In this document: in pieces, positions 9,502 through 18,302 of the stretch
How the letters are laid out: each line of letters starts with the position of its first letter
How positions within the stretch are numbered: the first letter of the stretch is position 1
NCBI RefSeq assembly: GCF_002979515.1
Contig: NZ_PCPA01000003.1
Location: 224,913-288,912 of the forward strand
Direction of reading: 5' to 3'
Source: Microbacterium sp. MYb54
Lineage (GTDB): Bacteria; Actinomycetota; Actinomycetes; Actinomycetales; Microbacteriaceae
Length of the DNA stretch: 64,000 nt
The notes under the pieces: model-generated
Seen by the model: only the letters and a program-made list of their open reading frames with translations
Told to the model about the DNA's origin: nothing
Databases searched by the model: none
Made by a program: the position numbers and the translations under genes

Positions 9502-10167
9502 ATGGTTCTCCTCACTGCGACCGAGCACGGCTTCACCGGGCTCACCGGGTTCGCCGCCGATGTCCTGACGGCGCTCGGCGACATCGGCGTGGGCGTGCTG
9601 GTCTTCCTCGAAGTGCTGATCCCACCGATCCCGAGCGAGGTGATCCTGCCGTTCGCGGGGTACCTCAGCCAGAGCGGACCCCTGAACCTGGGCTGGCTGA
9701 TCTTCTGGAGCACCCTCGCGTCGTGGCTGGGTGCCCTGTTGCTCTACTGGCTCGGTGCGGCGATCGGTATGGACCGGGCCGTACGAATGCTCGCGGCGAC
9801 ACGGCTGGTGAGTCGTTCCGACCTGGAACGAGGATCGGACTGGTTCGTGCGCAGCGGCGCCTGGACTGTCTTGGTCGGACGGATGGTGCCGGGTGTGCGC
9901 AGCCTGATCTCGATTCCCGCAGGCGCTTCCCGCATGAACCTCGTGACGTTCAGCGTCTACACGGTCATCGGCAGCGGGCTCTGGAATGCGCTTCTCCTCG
10001 GAGTGGGCGCGGCCCTCGGCACGCAGCACGAACAGCTGGAGGAGTACCTCGGCTACCTCGACTACGCCGTGTACACGGCGATAGCAGTGGCCTTCGTGGT
10101 CCTGGTCTTGCGGAGAATCCGGGAGGCCGCGGGGGAGCGGAAGGCAGTCGCCGAGGTCGAGGACTGA
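9502..10167 (+). CDS. DedA family membrane protein (VTT/SNARE-associated domain)
   Basis: The 221-residue polytopic protein has the DedA/VTT core: FLEVLIPPIPSEVILPFAGYL (re-entrant segment with the conserved Glu and Pro), a second helix pair, then the conserved GRMVPGVRSLISIPAGASRM segment carrying family Arg and Gly residues. C-terminal helices lie near 150-172 and 185-207. DedA proteins affect membrane-potential tolerance and lipid (undecaprenyl-phosphate) recycling. It lies six bases after the preceding gene, so it is probably part of the same riboswitch-controlled transcript. Confidence 0.9.
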   Translation: MVLLTATEHGFTGLTGFAADVLTALGDIGVGVLVFLEVLIPPIPSEVILPFAGYLSQSGPLNLGWLIFWSTLASWLGALLLYWLGAAIGMDRAVRMLAATRLVSRSDLERGSDWFVRSGAWTVLVGRMVPGVRSLISIPAGASRMNLVTFSVYTVIGSGLWNALLLGVGAALGTQHEQLEEYLGYLDYAVYTAIAVAFVVLVLRRIREAAGERKAVAEVED

Positions 10168-10173
10168 GCGCTG

Positions 10174-10249
10174 TGGTGCCCCCGCTGGGACTCGAACCCA
10201 GACTGAAGCGATTTTAAGTCGCCTGCCTCTGCCATTGGGCTACGGGGGC
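10174..10249 (-). tRNA. tRNA with UAA anticodon (Leu by anticodon) but class I shape
   Basis: On the minus strand the 76 bases fold into a perfect cloverleaf: acceptor GCCCCCG/CGGGGGC, D-stem GCC/GGC, anticodon stem GGCGA/TCGCT, a five-base variable loop, T-stem CTGGG/CCCAG with TTCGAGT loop, discriminator A and an encoded CCA. The seven-base anticodon loop CTTAAAA gives anticodon UAA (10214-10216), reading UUA. Bacterial leucine tRNAs normally have a long variable arm; this one does not. The A73 discriminator is compatible with leucine identity. The tRNA itself is certain, while its charging identity is not. Confidence 0.93.
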
Positions 10250-10335
10250 CTCGTCGCCAGCCTATCGCCGCCCTCGGATGCGACGCGGTGCCGCCGAGGG
10301 TGATCCGGAGTACGAGGAGGCCTTAGGGTGGGGGA

Positions 10336-11583
10336 GTGCTCGACCTCATCGACGAACTGAGCCCCGTCCATGGTGCGCCTTCGGTCGCCCCCGAATGGGA
10401 GGACCCGGCCCGCTATTGGCCGCGCCTGTCGGCCGTGACGGGACACCTGCCCGCACCGGTCGCAGTGATCGACCGCGAGGCGCTCCGCTACAACGCGATG
10501 GACCTCCTGGTGCGCGCGGGCGGCCTCCCCATCCGCGTCGCCTCGAAGTCGGTGCGGGTGCGAGCCGTTCTCGACGCCGTGCTGAAGCTTCCCGGATTCC
10601 ACGGGATCCTCGCCTTCACGCTCGAGGAGGCGCTCTGGCTCGCCGAGACCCACGACGACATCATGCTCGGCTATCCGACCGTGGATCGTGCGGGTCTGGA
10701 ACGCCTCTTCGCCGACGAGCAGGCGGCGCAGCGCATCACTTTGATGGTCGATGACCTCGTCCACCTCGACCTGATCGACAGCGTCGCCGGTCCCGGCTCG
10801 CGTCCGGAGCTCCGGGTCGCCATCGATGTCGACGCTTCCTGGCGATCCTCGCTCCTCGGCCATATCGGCGTGCGCCGTTCGGCATTGTTCAGCGCGGGAG
10901 AAGTGGCAGCCTTCGCCCGAAAGGTCGTCGCACGCCCGGGATTCCAGCTCGTCGGACTGCAGATGTATGACGCTCAGATCGCCGGGCAGGGCGATGACGC
11001 AGGGCCGGACGCGCCGCTGATCCGCATGGTGCAGGCACGCTCGCGCAACGAGCTGCGGGAGCGCCGGGCAGCCATCGTCGCCGCGGTCGGCGCGATCGCT
11101 CCGCTGGAGATCCTCAACGGCGGTGGGACCGGCTCGCTCGAATTCACCGGGAGCGATGAATCCCTCACCGAAGCGAGTGCAGGCAGCGGGCTCCTCGGCG
11201 GCCACCTGTTCGACGGCTACCGCTCCTTCCGCCCCGCGCCGGCATCCGCGTTCGCCTTCGACGTCGTCCGGCGTCCGGCGACCGACATAGCCACGGTTCT
11301 CGGCGGAGGGTGGATCGCGTCCGGCCCTGCGCTCGCCTCACGCCAGCCGCGAGCGGTGTGGCCGGAGGGCCTCCACACGCTTTCCCGCGAGGCTGCCGGC
11401 GAGGTGCAGACACCGCTCCAGGGTCCAGCCGCGACATCGCTCGGAGTGGGGGATCGGGTCTGGTTCCGCCACGCCAAGAGCGGCGAACCGGCCGAGCGCA
11501 TCGAGAGCTACCACCTGGTGTCGGGCGACGAGATCATCGACGAGCTGCCGACCTACCGCGGTGAGGGAAAGGCCTTCCTGTGA
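10336..11583 (+). CDS. PLP-dependent amino acid deaminase/aldolase (alanine racemase-fold, D-threonine aldolase-like)
   Basis: The 415-residue protein matches the DSD1/D-threonine aldolase branch of alanine-racemase-fold PLP enzymes. VAVIDREALRYNAMDL is the fold's opening strand, and RVASKSVR supplies the Schiff-base lysine. The barrel segments include LRVAIDVDASWR and LVGLQMYDAQIAGQGD, with a Gly-rich phosphate-binding motif ILNGGGTGSLE. A C-terminal beta domain contains RHAKSGEPAERIESYHLV. The GTG start is six bases after TAGGGT, a leaderless arrangement. The stop overlaps the GTG of the next gene, so it is translationally coupled to the lactone oxidase. The natural substrate is not evident. 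Confidence 0.85.
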   Translation: MLDLIDELSPVHGAPSVAPEWEDPARYWPRLSAVTGHLPAPVAVIDREALRYNAMDLLVRAGGLPIRVASKSVRVRAVLDAVLKLPGFHGILAFTLEEALWLAETHDDIMLGYPTVDRAGLERLFADEQAAQRITLMVDDLVHLDLIDSVAGPGSRPELRVAIDVDASWRSSLLGHIGVRRSALFSAGEVAAFARKVVARPGFQLVGLQMYDAQIAGQGDDAGPDAPLIRMVQARSRNELRERRAAIVAAVGAIAPLEILNGGGTGSLEFTGSDESLTEASAGSGLLGGHLFDGYRSFRPAPASAFAFDVVRRPATDIATVLGGGWIASGPALASRQPRAVWPEGLHTLSREAAGEVQTPLQGPAATSLGVGDRVWFRHAKSGEPAERIESYHLVSGDEIIDELPTYRGEGKAFL

Positions 11584-12893
11584 CGCGGATCGGCGGCACC
11601 TGGCAGAACTGGGGTCGCTCGGCCTCGGTGCGGCCCGTCCGCGTGGAGCGTCCGCGCAGCCCGGAAGGCGTGCAGCGCGCGGTGGTCGCGGCAGTGAAGC
11701 ACGGACTCCCCGTCAAGGCCGTCGGCGCCGGACACAGCTTCACCGGAATCGCGGTCGCACCGGGCGTCCTGCTCGAGCTCGATGACCTCCAGGGACTCGT
11801 CTCGGCCGATGCCGCCACCGGGCGTGTGACCCTGCTCGCAGGCACGCGACTGCACCGGATCCCCGCACTGCTCGCCCCGTTCGGGCTCGCGATGGAGAAC
11901 CTCGGCGACATCGACCGGCAATCGATCGCAGGGGCCGTCTCGACCGGCACACACGGTACCGGTGCCGGGTACGGCGGACTCGCCACCCAGGTCGTCGGCG
12001 TCACGATGGTCACTGCCGCCGGAGAGTTCCTCCGCATCGACGACCAGCATGAGAGCGACCTGCTTCCCGCGGTGGCGCTCGGGCTCGGTGCCCTCGGAAT
12101 CATCGTCGAGGTGACCCTCCAGTGCGTCCCCGCATTCGTGATGCACGCGATCGACGAGCCGGTTCCGTTGGACGATGTGCTCGCGACGCTCGACGAGCGC
12201 GTCGCCGCATCCGATCACTTCGAGTTCTACTGGTTCCCGCACACGGAAGTCGCACTGACCAAGCGGCAGACGCGTCTGCCGGAGGCGACCGTGCGAAAGC
12301 CGCTTCCCGTGGTCGGACGATGGATCGACGAGACTCTGCTCTCCAATGGGGTCTACCGGGCAGTGTGCGCCACGGGCCAGGTCATCCCCGCGATCACACC
12401 GTCGTTCAGTCGACTCGCTGTCAAGCTCACGGGGGATCGGGAGTACACCGAACTGTCTCATCGCGTGCTCATCCAGAGCAGGACCGTGCGATTCCGCGAG
12501 ATGGAATACGCGCTTCCGGCCGAGAACGTCGTGCCTGCCTTCCAAGCGGTGCGCGCACTCATCGCGCAACGGAAGTGGCGGATCGAGTTCCCGATCGAGG
12601 TGCGTTTCGCCGCCGCTGACGATCGCTGGCTGTCGACGGCGCATGGCCGTGAGAGCGCCTACATCGCGGTGCACCGCTACTGGCGCGCCGACCCGACCGA
12701 GTACTTCGGGGCGGTGGAAGAGATCCTGCTCGAGTTCGGTGGCCGCCCGCACTGGGGAAAGCTCCACACTCTCACCGCGGAGACCTTCCGTGAGCGCTAC
12801 CCGCGCTTCGACGACTTCGTCGCATTGCGCGATCGGCTGGATCCGGATCGTCGATTCGGGAACCGGTATCTCGAACGCGTCCTCGGCGCCTGA
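11580..12893 (+). CDS. D-arabinono-1,4-lactone oxidase-like FAD oxidoreductase
   Basis: The 437-residue protein belongs to the VAO/GULO flavoprotein family. Its N-terminal FAD-binding half contains AVGAGHSFTGIA, whose His is in the position often covalently linked to FAD. NLGDIDRQSIAGAVSTGTHG is the conserved PP-loop segment. The C-terminal D-arabinono-lactone oxidase domain ends with HWGKLHT and YPRFDDF. Homologues oxidise aldonolactones or alditols; the substrate here is unknown. The GTG start overlaps the previous TGA (GTGA), indicating coupling with the PLP enzyme. Confidence 0.9.
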   Translation: MTRIGGTWQNWGRSASVRPVRVERPRSPEGVQRAVVAAVKHGLPVKAVGAGHSFTGIAVAPGVLLELDDLQGLVSADAATGRVTLLAGTRLHRIPALLAPFGLAMENLGDIDRQSIAGAVSTGTHGTGAGYGGLATQVVGVTMVTAAGEFLRIDDQHESDLLPAVALGLGALGIIVEVTLQCVPAFVMHAIDEPVPLDDVLATLDERVAASDHFEFYWFPHTEVALTKRQTRLPEATVRKPLPVVGRWIDETLLSNGVYRAVCATGQVIPAITPSFSRLAVKLTGDREYTELSHRVLIQSRTVRFREMEYALPAENVVPAFQAVRALIAQRKWRIEFPIEVRFAAADDRWLSTAHGRESAYIAVHRYWRADPTEYFGAVEEILLEFGGRPHWGKLHTLTAETFRERYPRFDDFVALRDRLDPDRRFGNRYLERVLGA

Positions 12894-12981
12894 TACGACC
12901 GCGGCGGCTGCCGCGCATGCCCAGTCCACGTGCAGACTGCGCGTCTAGGATGAGAGAAACACGAGGAAGGGTGGGCCTCTG

Positions 12982-13548
12982 ATGGAATGGCTCGTGCCGG
13001 TACTGATCGTTGTCGGAGTGATCCTGCTCGTCGGCATCTATCTCTGGGCCACGTACAACTCGCTGGTGCAACTGAACGTCCGCGTCGACGAGGCGTGGAG
13101 CGGTATCACGGTGCAGTTGAAGCGACGAGCCGACCTCATCCCGAACCTCATCGAGACGGTCAAGGGGTATGCCTCCCACGAGAAGGCGGTGTTCGAGAAC
13201 GTCACCCGTGCGCGCGCCGAGACACTGTCAGCCGGTGGGCCTGGCGAGGCCGGCATCGCCGAGGGGCACCTCCAGCAGGCGCTGCGCAGTCTCTTCGCGG
13301 TCGCCGAGGCGTACCCGCAGCTGCAGGCGAGCACGAACTTCCTCCAGGTGCAGCAGGCTCTGGTCGACACCGAAGACAAGATCCAGGCCGCACGCAGGTT
13401 CTACAACGGCGGCGTACGCGAGCTCAACACCAAGATCAAGGTCTTCCCGAACAACCTGTTCGCCAAGGGGCTGGGCTTCTCCGAGCGCGAGTTCTTCGAG
13501 GTGGCCGACAGCAGCGCCATCTCCGAGCCGCCGCGCGTGCAGTTCTGA
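12982..13548 (+). CDS. LemA family protein
   Basis: The 188-residue protein has an N-terminal membrane helix (about 4-23) and then the LemA four-helix core. NSLVQLNVRVDEAWSGITVQ and KRRADLIPNLIETVKGYASHE are the family's most conserved stretch, followed by the conserved RFYNGGVRELNTKIKVFP motif and a phenylalanine-rich C-terminus. The function is poorly known (envelope stress, surface exposure). A TAGGAT -10 box lies about 30 bases upstream with GAGGAAGGG as ribosome-binding site. No partner gene such as a TPM-domain protein lies nearby. Confidence 0.92.
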   Translation: MEWLVPVLIVVGVILLVGIYLWATYNSLVQLNVRVDEAWSGITVQLKRRADLIPNLIETVKGYASHEKAVFENVTRARAETLSAGGPGEAGIAEGHLQQALRSLFAVAEAYPQLQASTNFLQVQQALVDTEDKIQAARRFYNGGVRELNTKIKVFPNNLFAKGLGFSEREFFEVADSSAISEPPRVQF

Positions 13549-13560
13549 CGAGACCGTCCG

Positions 13561-14460
13561 TCACCACGCCGACAGCACGACTCCGTCGGCGGTGAACGAC
13601 GCCTCGCCCCGCAGGCTCCAGGAATCCGTCCGGTAGGTGACAGTGCGGGCGGCGCCGTCTTGGCCGATGCCGGTCACGGTGGCCACGAGCACTCCACCCT
13701 CCGCGGTGAATTCCGTCGACGTCAGTGCGATCGTCGGCGACTCGTCGATGCGGTAGTCGATCTCGGTCACCTCGCGGAACTCCGTGCCCCACGGAATCCG
13801 GATGCCACATCCGTCTGGCACTTCGCTGCCGGGCGCAGTACAGGTCTCGAGATGCTCGTCGAGCTGGGTCTGTGCGGCCGTGGTCGCTTCCGGTCGTAGC
13901 TCGGCATTCACGGCCGCGGTGACTGCAGCGCCGGGCAGCAACGGCACCGTGGTCGCGCCGGAGAGCAATGCCGACGGTGCGGCCGCTACCGTATAGGCCG
14001 CCGGCAGCAGCGCGATCTCCTTGCTGATGGGTGTGGTCGCCGCACCGATCGCGACGTCGGAGCCGATCGTCGACTGGGCGGTCAGCGTGCCGAGGCCTGA
14101 TTCGTCGACGGTCCAGCGTCCGTCGACCGGAATCAGCGTCAGCTGTGCAGTGCGCTTCTCGCCGTCGAGGCGGAACGTGACGTCGACGTTCGCCGAGTCG
14201 CCGTCTTCCCGGACCGTCGTCACCACGGCTTCTTCGATCAGCGCGGTTGCTGAGTCGAAGGCGTCGAGTGCCGTCGCCGACACGGTGATCCCGGTCGCAG
14301 CCACGGCATCGGGGTCTCCGGATTCCAGGGCGTGCAGATATCCGAGCGCTGCGTCTTCGGGCGTGGGTGGACGGGTCGTCGACTGCCAGAACCACAGTCC
14401 GGCGGCGATGACGACGAGCCCGGCGGCACCGCCGATCAGCCACCACCGACGCCTGCTCAT
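13561..14460 (-). CDS. Uncharacterised membrane-anchored extracytoplasmic protein
   Basis: I recognise no named family. The 299-residue protein starts MSRRRWWLIGGAAGLVVIAA, an N-terminal anchor helix with positive-inside residues. A threonine- and acid-rich outer domain follows. Residues about 35-110 (PEDAALGYLHALESGDPDAV, then DVTFRLDGEKRTAQLTLIPVDGRW) resemble an NTF2-like/DUF4878-type lipoprotein domain. A second beta-rich domain contains a Cys pair (CTAPGSEVPDGC) that could form a disulfide. The ATG overlaps the stop of the glycosylase gene (ATGA), so it is translated downstream of it. Confidence 0.75.
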   Translation of the reverse strand: MSRRRWWLIGGAAGLVVIAAGLWFWQSTTRPPTPEDAALGYLHALESGDPDAVAATGITVSATALDAFDSATALIEEAVVTTVREDGDSANVDVTFRLDGEKRTAQLTLIPVDGRWTVDESGLGTLTAQSTIGSDVAIGAATTPISKEIALLPAAYTVAAAPSALLSGATTVPLLPGAAVTAAVNAELRPEATTAAQTQLDEHLETCTAPGSEVPDGCGIRIPWGTEFREVTEIDYRIDESPTIALTSTEFTAEGGVLVATVTGIGQDGAARTVTYRTDSWSLRGEASFTADGVVLSAW

Positions 14461-15722
14461 CCGATGCCCTCTCGTGCGTGCACGTGACGGCGAACGGAGG
14501 GACCGACCCCCGCGCCGGCCGTCAGCGCCGTATGCAGAGCTGCGGTGGCGTCGCCCCAGCCCGAGACCGATACGTGCTCGAGACCCTGCCACTTCGCGGC
14601 GAGAGTCAGTTCGGCGGCGATGGGTTCGGCGTCGCCGGCGCGCGCCTGGGGCTCCCACCAGGCTGACTGCACCTGCAGGGTCGACGTCGAACGATCGGCC
14701 TTGAGATCGACCCGCGCGACGATGCGGTCGCCGACGAGAACGGGCAGCGAATAGTAGCCGTATCGGCGCTTCTCAGCCGGAACGTAGATCTCGATGCGGT
14801 AGTCGAGCTCGAAGGCGCGGAGCGCCCGATCCCGGAACCACACCACCGGGTCGAAAGGTGTGAGCAGGGCTGCCGTGTCGACCTTGCGGGGGAGGACGGC
14901 GTCTCGATGCCGCCAGGCGGGGAGCGGCCGGCCGCCGCGGTCCCAGCCGCGCACCTGCACCGGAAGCAGCTCGCCGGTGTCGACGAGATCGGCGATCGAT
15001 CGGGCGACGGCGGTGCGATCGCGGATCCGGTAGTAGTCGGCGAGGTCGGATTGCGTCGCCACGCCGCTCGAACGAGCCGCGCGGCGCGTCAGCTCGAGGA
15101 TCGCGTCGGCACGGGAGATCTGCTGTGAACGGATGCCGTCGGGGATGACGTGCTCGGCCAGGGCGTAGGTGCGCTCGAACCCGCGGCGCCCGCTGATCGC
15201 GACGTCTCCGGTTCGCCACAAGTGCTCGAGGGCGAGTTTCGCGTCGTCCCAGTCCCACCAGGTTCCGCGTTCGCGAGGCGCGTCGTCGCGGAGATCGGCC
15301 GGGCGCAGCGGACCGCGGGCGCGCAGCTCATCCTGCACCCATCGCACCGTTCGAGCGTTGCTGCTCATCCACGAGTCCTCTCCGGCCCACCGCCTGCGGA
15401 AGTCCTCCATGCGGAACTGCCAGAGCGGCCAGTCCTCGATCGGGATGAAGGTCGCCTCGTGGGCGAGGTATTCCACGTAGTGGGTGGTGCGGGAGAGGAA
15501 GACGCGGTCGAGCAGCGCGGGCTCGTAGGCGCCGAGGCGGGAGAACAGGGGCAGGTAGTGAGAGCGCGCGAAGACGTTCACCGAGTCGATCTGGAGCACG
15601 CCGAGCCGGTCCATGACCCGGTGCACGTGCCGCCCCGAGACCGAGGCCGGACGCGCGCGGGTGAAGCCCTGAGCCGCCAGGGCGATGCGGCGAGCCTGGG
15701 CGGAACTGAGGGTATCGGTCAC
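14457..15722 (-). CDS. YcaQ/AlkX-type winged-helix DNA glycosylase
   Basis: The 421-residue protein belongs to the HTH_42 (winged-helix DNA-binding domain) family that includes YcaQ/AlkX and AlkZ, which remove alkylated bases and unhook interstrand cross-links. The catalytic QxD motif of the AlkX/YcaQ branch is visible in LGVLQIDSVNVFARSHYLPLFSRLG. YVEYLAHEATFIPIEDWP and the late YGYYSLPVLVGDRIVARVDLKADR are further family blocks. I start at GTG 15722 because TACCCT (15729-15734, minus strand) lies exactly six bases upstream. A longer reading to 15791 would pass through this promoter. Confidence 0.88.
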   Translation of the reverse strand: MTDTLSSAQARRIALAAQGFTRARPASVSGRHVHRVMDRLGVLQIDSVNVFARSHYLPLFSRLGAYEPALLDRVFLSRTTHYVEYLAHEATFIPIEDWPLWQFRMEDFRRRWAGEDSWMSSNARTVRWVQDELRARGPLRPADLRDDAPRERGTWWDWDDAKLALEHLWRTGDVAISGRRGFERTYALAEHVIPDGIRSQQISRADAILELTRRAARSSGVATQSDLADYYRIRDRTAVARSIADLVDTGELLPVQVRGWDRGGRPLPAWRHRDAVLPRKVDTAALLTPFDPVVWFRDRALRAFELDYRIEIYVPAEKRRYGYYSLPVLVGDRIVARVDLKADRSTSTLQVQSAWWEPQARAGDAEPIAAELTLAAKWQGLEHVSVSGWGDATAALHTALTAGAGVGPSVRRHVHAREGIG

Positions 15723-15808
15723 ATCGCCAGGGTATCGTCGGCCACCGACACGGGGTGCGGGGGAAAGGATGCGTCCAACGGCATACGGCATGACCGTAGA
15801 CTTGGGCG

Positions 15809-17005
15809 ATGAGCGAGGACCAGCGACCCCGGCTGCGAGATCTCTTCCGTCCGCGCCCGGTCTCCACCGACCGCACCGTGACGACCGAGGCCGACGAGGC
15901 GGTGCCCCTGCCCCTTCGGATCACCGCGAGCTACGCCTGGCGGCTGCTGCTGATCGCGGCGGCCATCGGTGTCTTCATCTGGCTGGTGATGACGCTCAAG
16001 CTCCTGGTCATCCCGCTCATGGTCGGCATCCTCATCACCGCCCTCCTGTGGCCGGCGTTCTCGTGGATGCTGCGACGCGGACTTCCGCGCTGGCTGGCGA
16101 TCGCGATCTCGCTCATCGGAACGGCCGCGATCGTCACGGGACTGATGTGGCTGGTGGTCTGGCAGGTTCGAGAGCAGCTGCCAGACGTGCAGAAGCGCTC
16201 GACCGAGGCCTTCGACCAATTCCAGGTCTGGCTGCACGAAGGGCCGCTGAGCCTCTCCGACACTCAGATCGCCAACTTCGTGCAACAGGGTCTCGACTTC
16301 CTCACCGAGCAGACGCAGGCGCTGTGGACCGGGGCACTGGCGATCGGCACGACCGTCGGGCATGTGGCGACGGGGGCGGTGCTGGCGCTGTTCATCCTCA
16401 TCTGCCTCCTGGCCGATGGCGCCGGCATCTGGCGATGGACCCTCCGGATCTTCCCGCGCAACGCCCGCCCGGCCGTCGACGGTGCAGCCCGCAACGGCTG
16501 GACCACCATCGTGAACTACGCCCGTACACAGATGTTCGTGGCGACGATCGATGCGATCGGCATCGGGCTCGGCGCATTCCTGCTCCAGGTGCCTCTCGCG
16601 CTGCCGGTCGCCGTATTGGTGTTCCTCGGCTCGTTCATCCCGATCGTGGGAGCGGTGGTGACCGGCGCGGTCGCGGTGTTCCTGGCGCTCGTCTACAACG
16701 GGCCCTGGATCGCGCTCTGGATGCTCGTGGTCGTTCTGGCGGTCCAGCAGATCGAGGGGCACATCCTGCAGCCGATCCTGATGGGCTCAGCGGTCAAGGT
16801 GCATCCCCTCGCCGTCGTCCTCGTGGTTGCCGGAGGCGCGATGATCGCCGGCATCCCGGGAGCTCTCTTCGCCGTGCCGCTCGCGGCCTTCGTGAACGTC
16901 GCGGCAGTGACCATCAGCACCGGGTCGTGGCGCACCGGCGCCGGCCCTGGCGGAGACCTTATCTGGAGCACAGTACCGCGCGAGCGGAGACGGAGGAATC
17001 GATGA
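15809..17005 (+). CDS. AI-2E family (TqsA/PerM-like) transporter
   Basis: The 398-residue polytopic protein has the layout of the AI-2E transporter (YdiK/PerM/TqsA) family. A soluble N-terminal tail precedes two or three closely spaced helices (about 48-110). A charged periplasmic or cytosolic region follows (about 125-165), then a hydrophobic block from about 180 to 375. That block contains the family motif GSFIPIVGAVVTGAVAVFLAL and the ILQPILMGSAVKVHPLAVVL segment. Substrates are uncertain (AI-2 export, Na+/H+ antiport or peptidoglycan intermediates). A TAGACT box lies six bases before the ATG. The stop overlaps the start of the threonine ammonia-lyase gene. Confidence 0.92.
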   Translation: MSEDQRPRLRDLFRPRPVSTDRTVTTEADEAVPLPLRITASYAWRLLLIAAAIGVFIWLVMTLKLLVIPLMVGILITALLWPAFSWMLRRGLPRWLAIAISLIGTAAIVTGLMWLVVWQVREQLPDVQKRSTEAFDQFQVWLHEGPLSLSDTQIANFVQQGLDFLTEQTQALWTGALAIGTTVGHVATGAVLALFILICLLADGAGIWRWTLRIFPRNARPAVDGAARNGWTTIVNYARTQMFVATIDAIGIGLGAFLLQVPLALPVAVLVFLGSFIPIVGAVVTGAVAVFLALVYNGPWIALWMLVVVLAVQQIEGHILQPILMGSAVKVHPLAVVLVVAGGAMIAGIPGALFAVPLAAFVNVAAVTISTGSWRTGAGPGGDLIWSTVPRERRRRNR

Positions 17006-18231
17006 GCGAAGTCCCCAGCCTGACCGAGTTCGAACAAGCAGCTCAGAGTCTGGCTGAGGTGATCTCGCACACGCCGACGCTGCCGTCGCGAGCTCTCTCC
17101 GACATCCTCGGAGTCCCCGTCCTGTTGAAGATGGAGAATCTTCAGCGCACGGGGTCGTTCAAGATCCGTGGTGCGGCGTACCGGTTGTCGAAGCTGAGTG
17201 CTGAGGAGCGCTCTCGCGGAGTCGTCGCGGCCTCGGCCGGAAACCATGCGCAGGGCGTCGCGCTCGCGGCGCAGGAGCTCGGCATCTCCGCCACGATCTT
17301 CATGCCGCTGGGCGTTCCGGTGCCGAAGCTGCTCGCCACGCGTGGCTATGGTGCAGAGGTCGTGCTCGAGGGTGAGACGGTGGCGACTTCGCTGCGCCTC
17401 GCCGCCGAGTTCTCCGAGCGCACCGGTGCCATGCTGATCCACCCGTTCGACCATCGCGACGTCGTGATCGGGCAGGGAACTCTCGGGCTCGAGCTGCTGG
17501 AGGATGCGCCCGACGTCGACACCGTCGTCCTGGGCATCGGAGGTGGCGGGCTCATCGCCGGTGTCGCCGCCGCCGTGAAGGCGCGCGCCGCCGAGCTCGG
17601 GCGCACGGTCCGGATCATCGGTGTGCAGGCGGAGAACGCCGCCGCCGTGCCGCCGTCGCTCGAGGCGGGCGAACCTGTCGACATCGTCACACGTCCGACG
17701 ATCGCCGACGGCATCCTGGTCGCGCGCCCCGGCGCGATCCCGTTCGAAATCATCAAAGATCTCGTCGACGAGGTGGTCACGGTCTCCGACGACGACCTGG
17801 CGCGCGCGATCCTCATCCTGCTGGAGCAGGCGAAGGTCGTGGTCGAGCCCGCAGGAGCCGCCGGCGTGGCCGCGATCCTGGCCGGCAAGGTGTCGGCGAC
17901 GGGGACCACGATGGCGGTGCTGTCCGGTGGCAACATCGATCCCCTCCTGCTCCAGCGCGTGGTCTCGCACGGGCTCGCGGCCTCCGGCCGCTACCTCACC
18001 ATCCGCATCCCGTTGCCCGACCGTCCAGGTCAGCTCGCCCGAGTGTCCGAGCTCGTCGCCGAGGCAGGTGCGAACGTGATCGAGGCGATGCACACGCGGC
18101 ATGGTCACGGACTGCAGATCAGCGACGTCATCCTCGAGCTCAGCGTCGAGACGCGTGGCCCCGAGCATTCGGAGCACACGCTCGACACGCTGCGCCGTGC
18201 CGGCTTCGAGCCCATCCTCATCGCCGACTGA
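17002..18231 (+). CDS. ilvA: Threonine ammonia-lyase
   Basis: This PLP enzyme deaminates threonine to 2-oxobutanoate. The 409-residue protein has the fold type II core with the PLP lysine in GSFKIRGA, AGNHAQGVA, and the Gly-rich phosphate loop IGGGGLIAG. The C-terminal domain (about 330-409) is a single ACT-type domain starting at LTIRIPLPDRPGQLARV. A single ACT domain and this length suit the shorter threonine dehydratase type used in actinobacteria. The ATG overlaps the upstream stop (ATGA) and follows GGAGGAAT. A strong terminator closes the operon. Confidence 0.95.
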   Translation: MSEVPSLTEFEQAAQSLAEVISHTPTLPSRALSDILGVPVLLKMENLQRTGSFKIRGAAYRLSKLSAEERSRGVVAASAGNHAQGVALAAQELGISATIFMPLGVPVPKLLATRGYGAEVVLEGETVATSLRLAAEFSERTGAMLIHPFDHRDVVIGQGTLGLELLEDAPDVDTVVLGIGGGGLIAGVAAAVKARAAELGRTVRIIGVQAENAAAVPPSLEAGEPVDIVTRPTIADGILVARPGAIPFEIIKDLVDEVVTVSDDDLARAILILLEQAKVVVEPAGAAGVAAILAGKVSATGTTMAVLSGGNIDPLLLQRVVSHGLAASGRYLTIRIPLPDRPGQLARVSELVAEAGANVIEAMHTRHGHGLQISDVILELSVETRGPEHSEHTLDTLRRAGFEPILIAD

Positions 18232-18251
18232 GCACGACCGCCCGACCACGC

Positions 18252-18291
18252 AGAAGCGCCCCCGCGTCCGAGAGGATGCGGGGGCGCTTCT
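18252..18291. terminator. Bidirectional terminator between ilvA and greA
   Basis: A perfect 14-bp stem (AGAAGCGCCCCCGC at 18252-18265 with its complement at 18278-18291) encloses a 12-base loop. Both flanking genes converge here, so it can serve either strand. Confidence 0.85.
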
Positions 18292-18302
18292 GACGTGGCG
18301 GC

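Noticed and set aside
12900..12915. Terminator between the lactone oxidase and LemA genes
   Set aside because: The stem is only 6 bp with no U-tract, too weak to call in this GC content.
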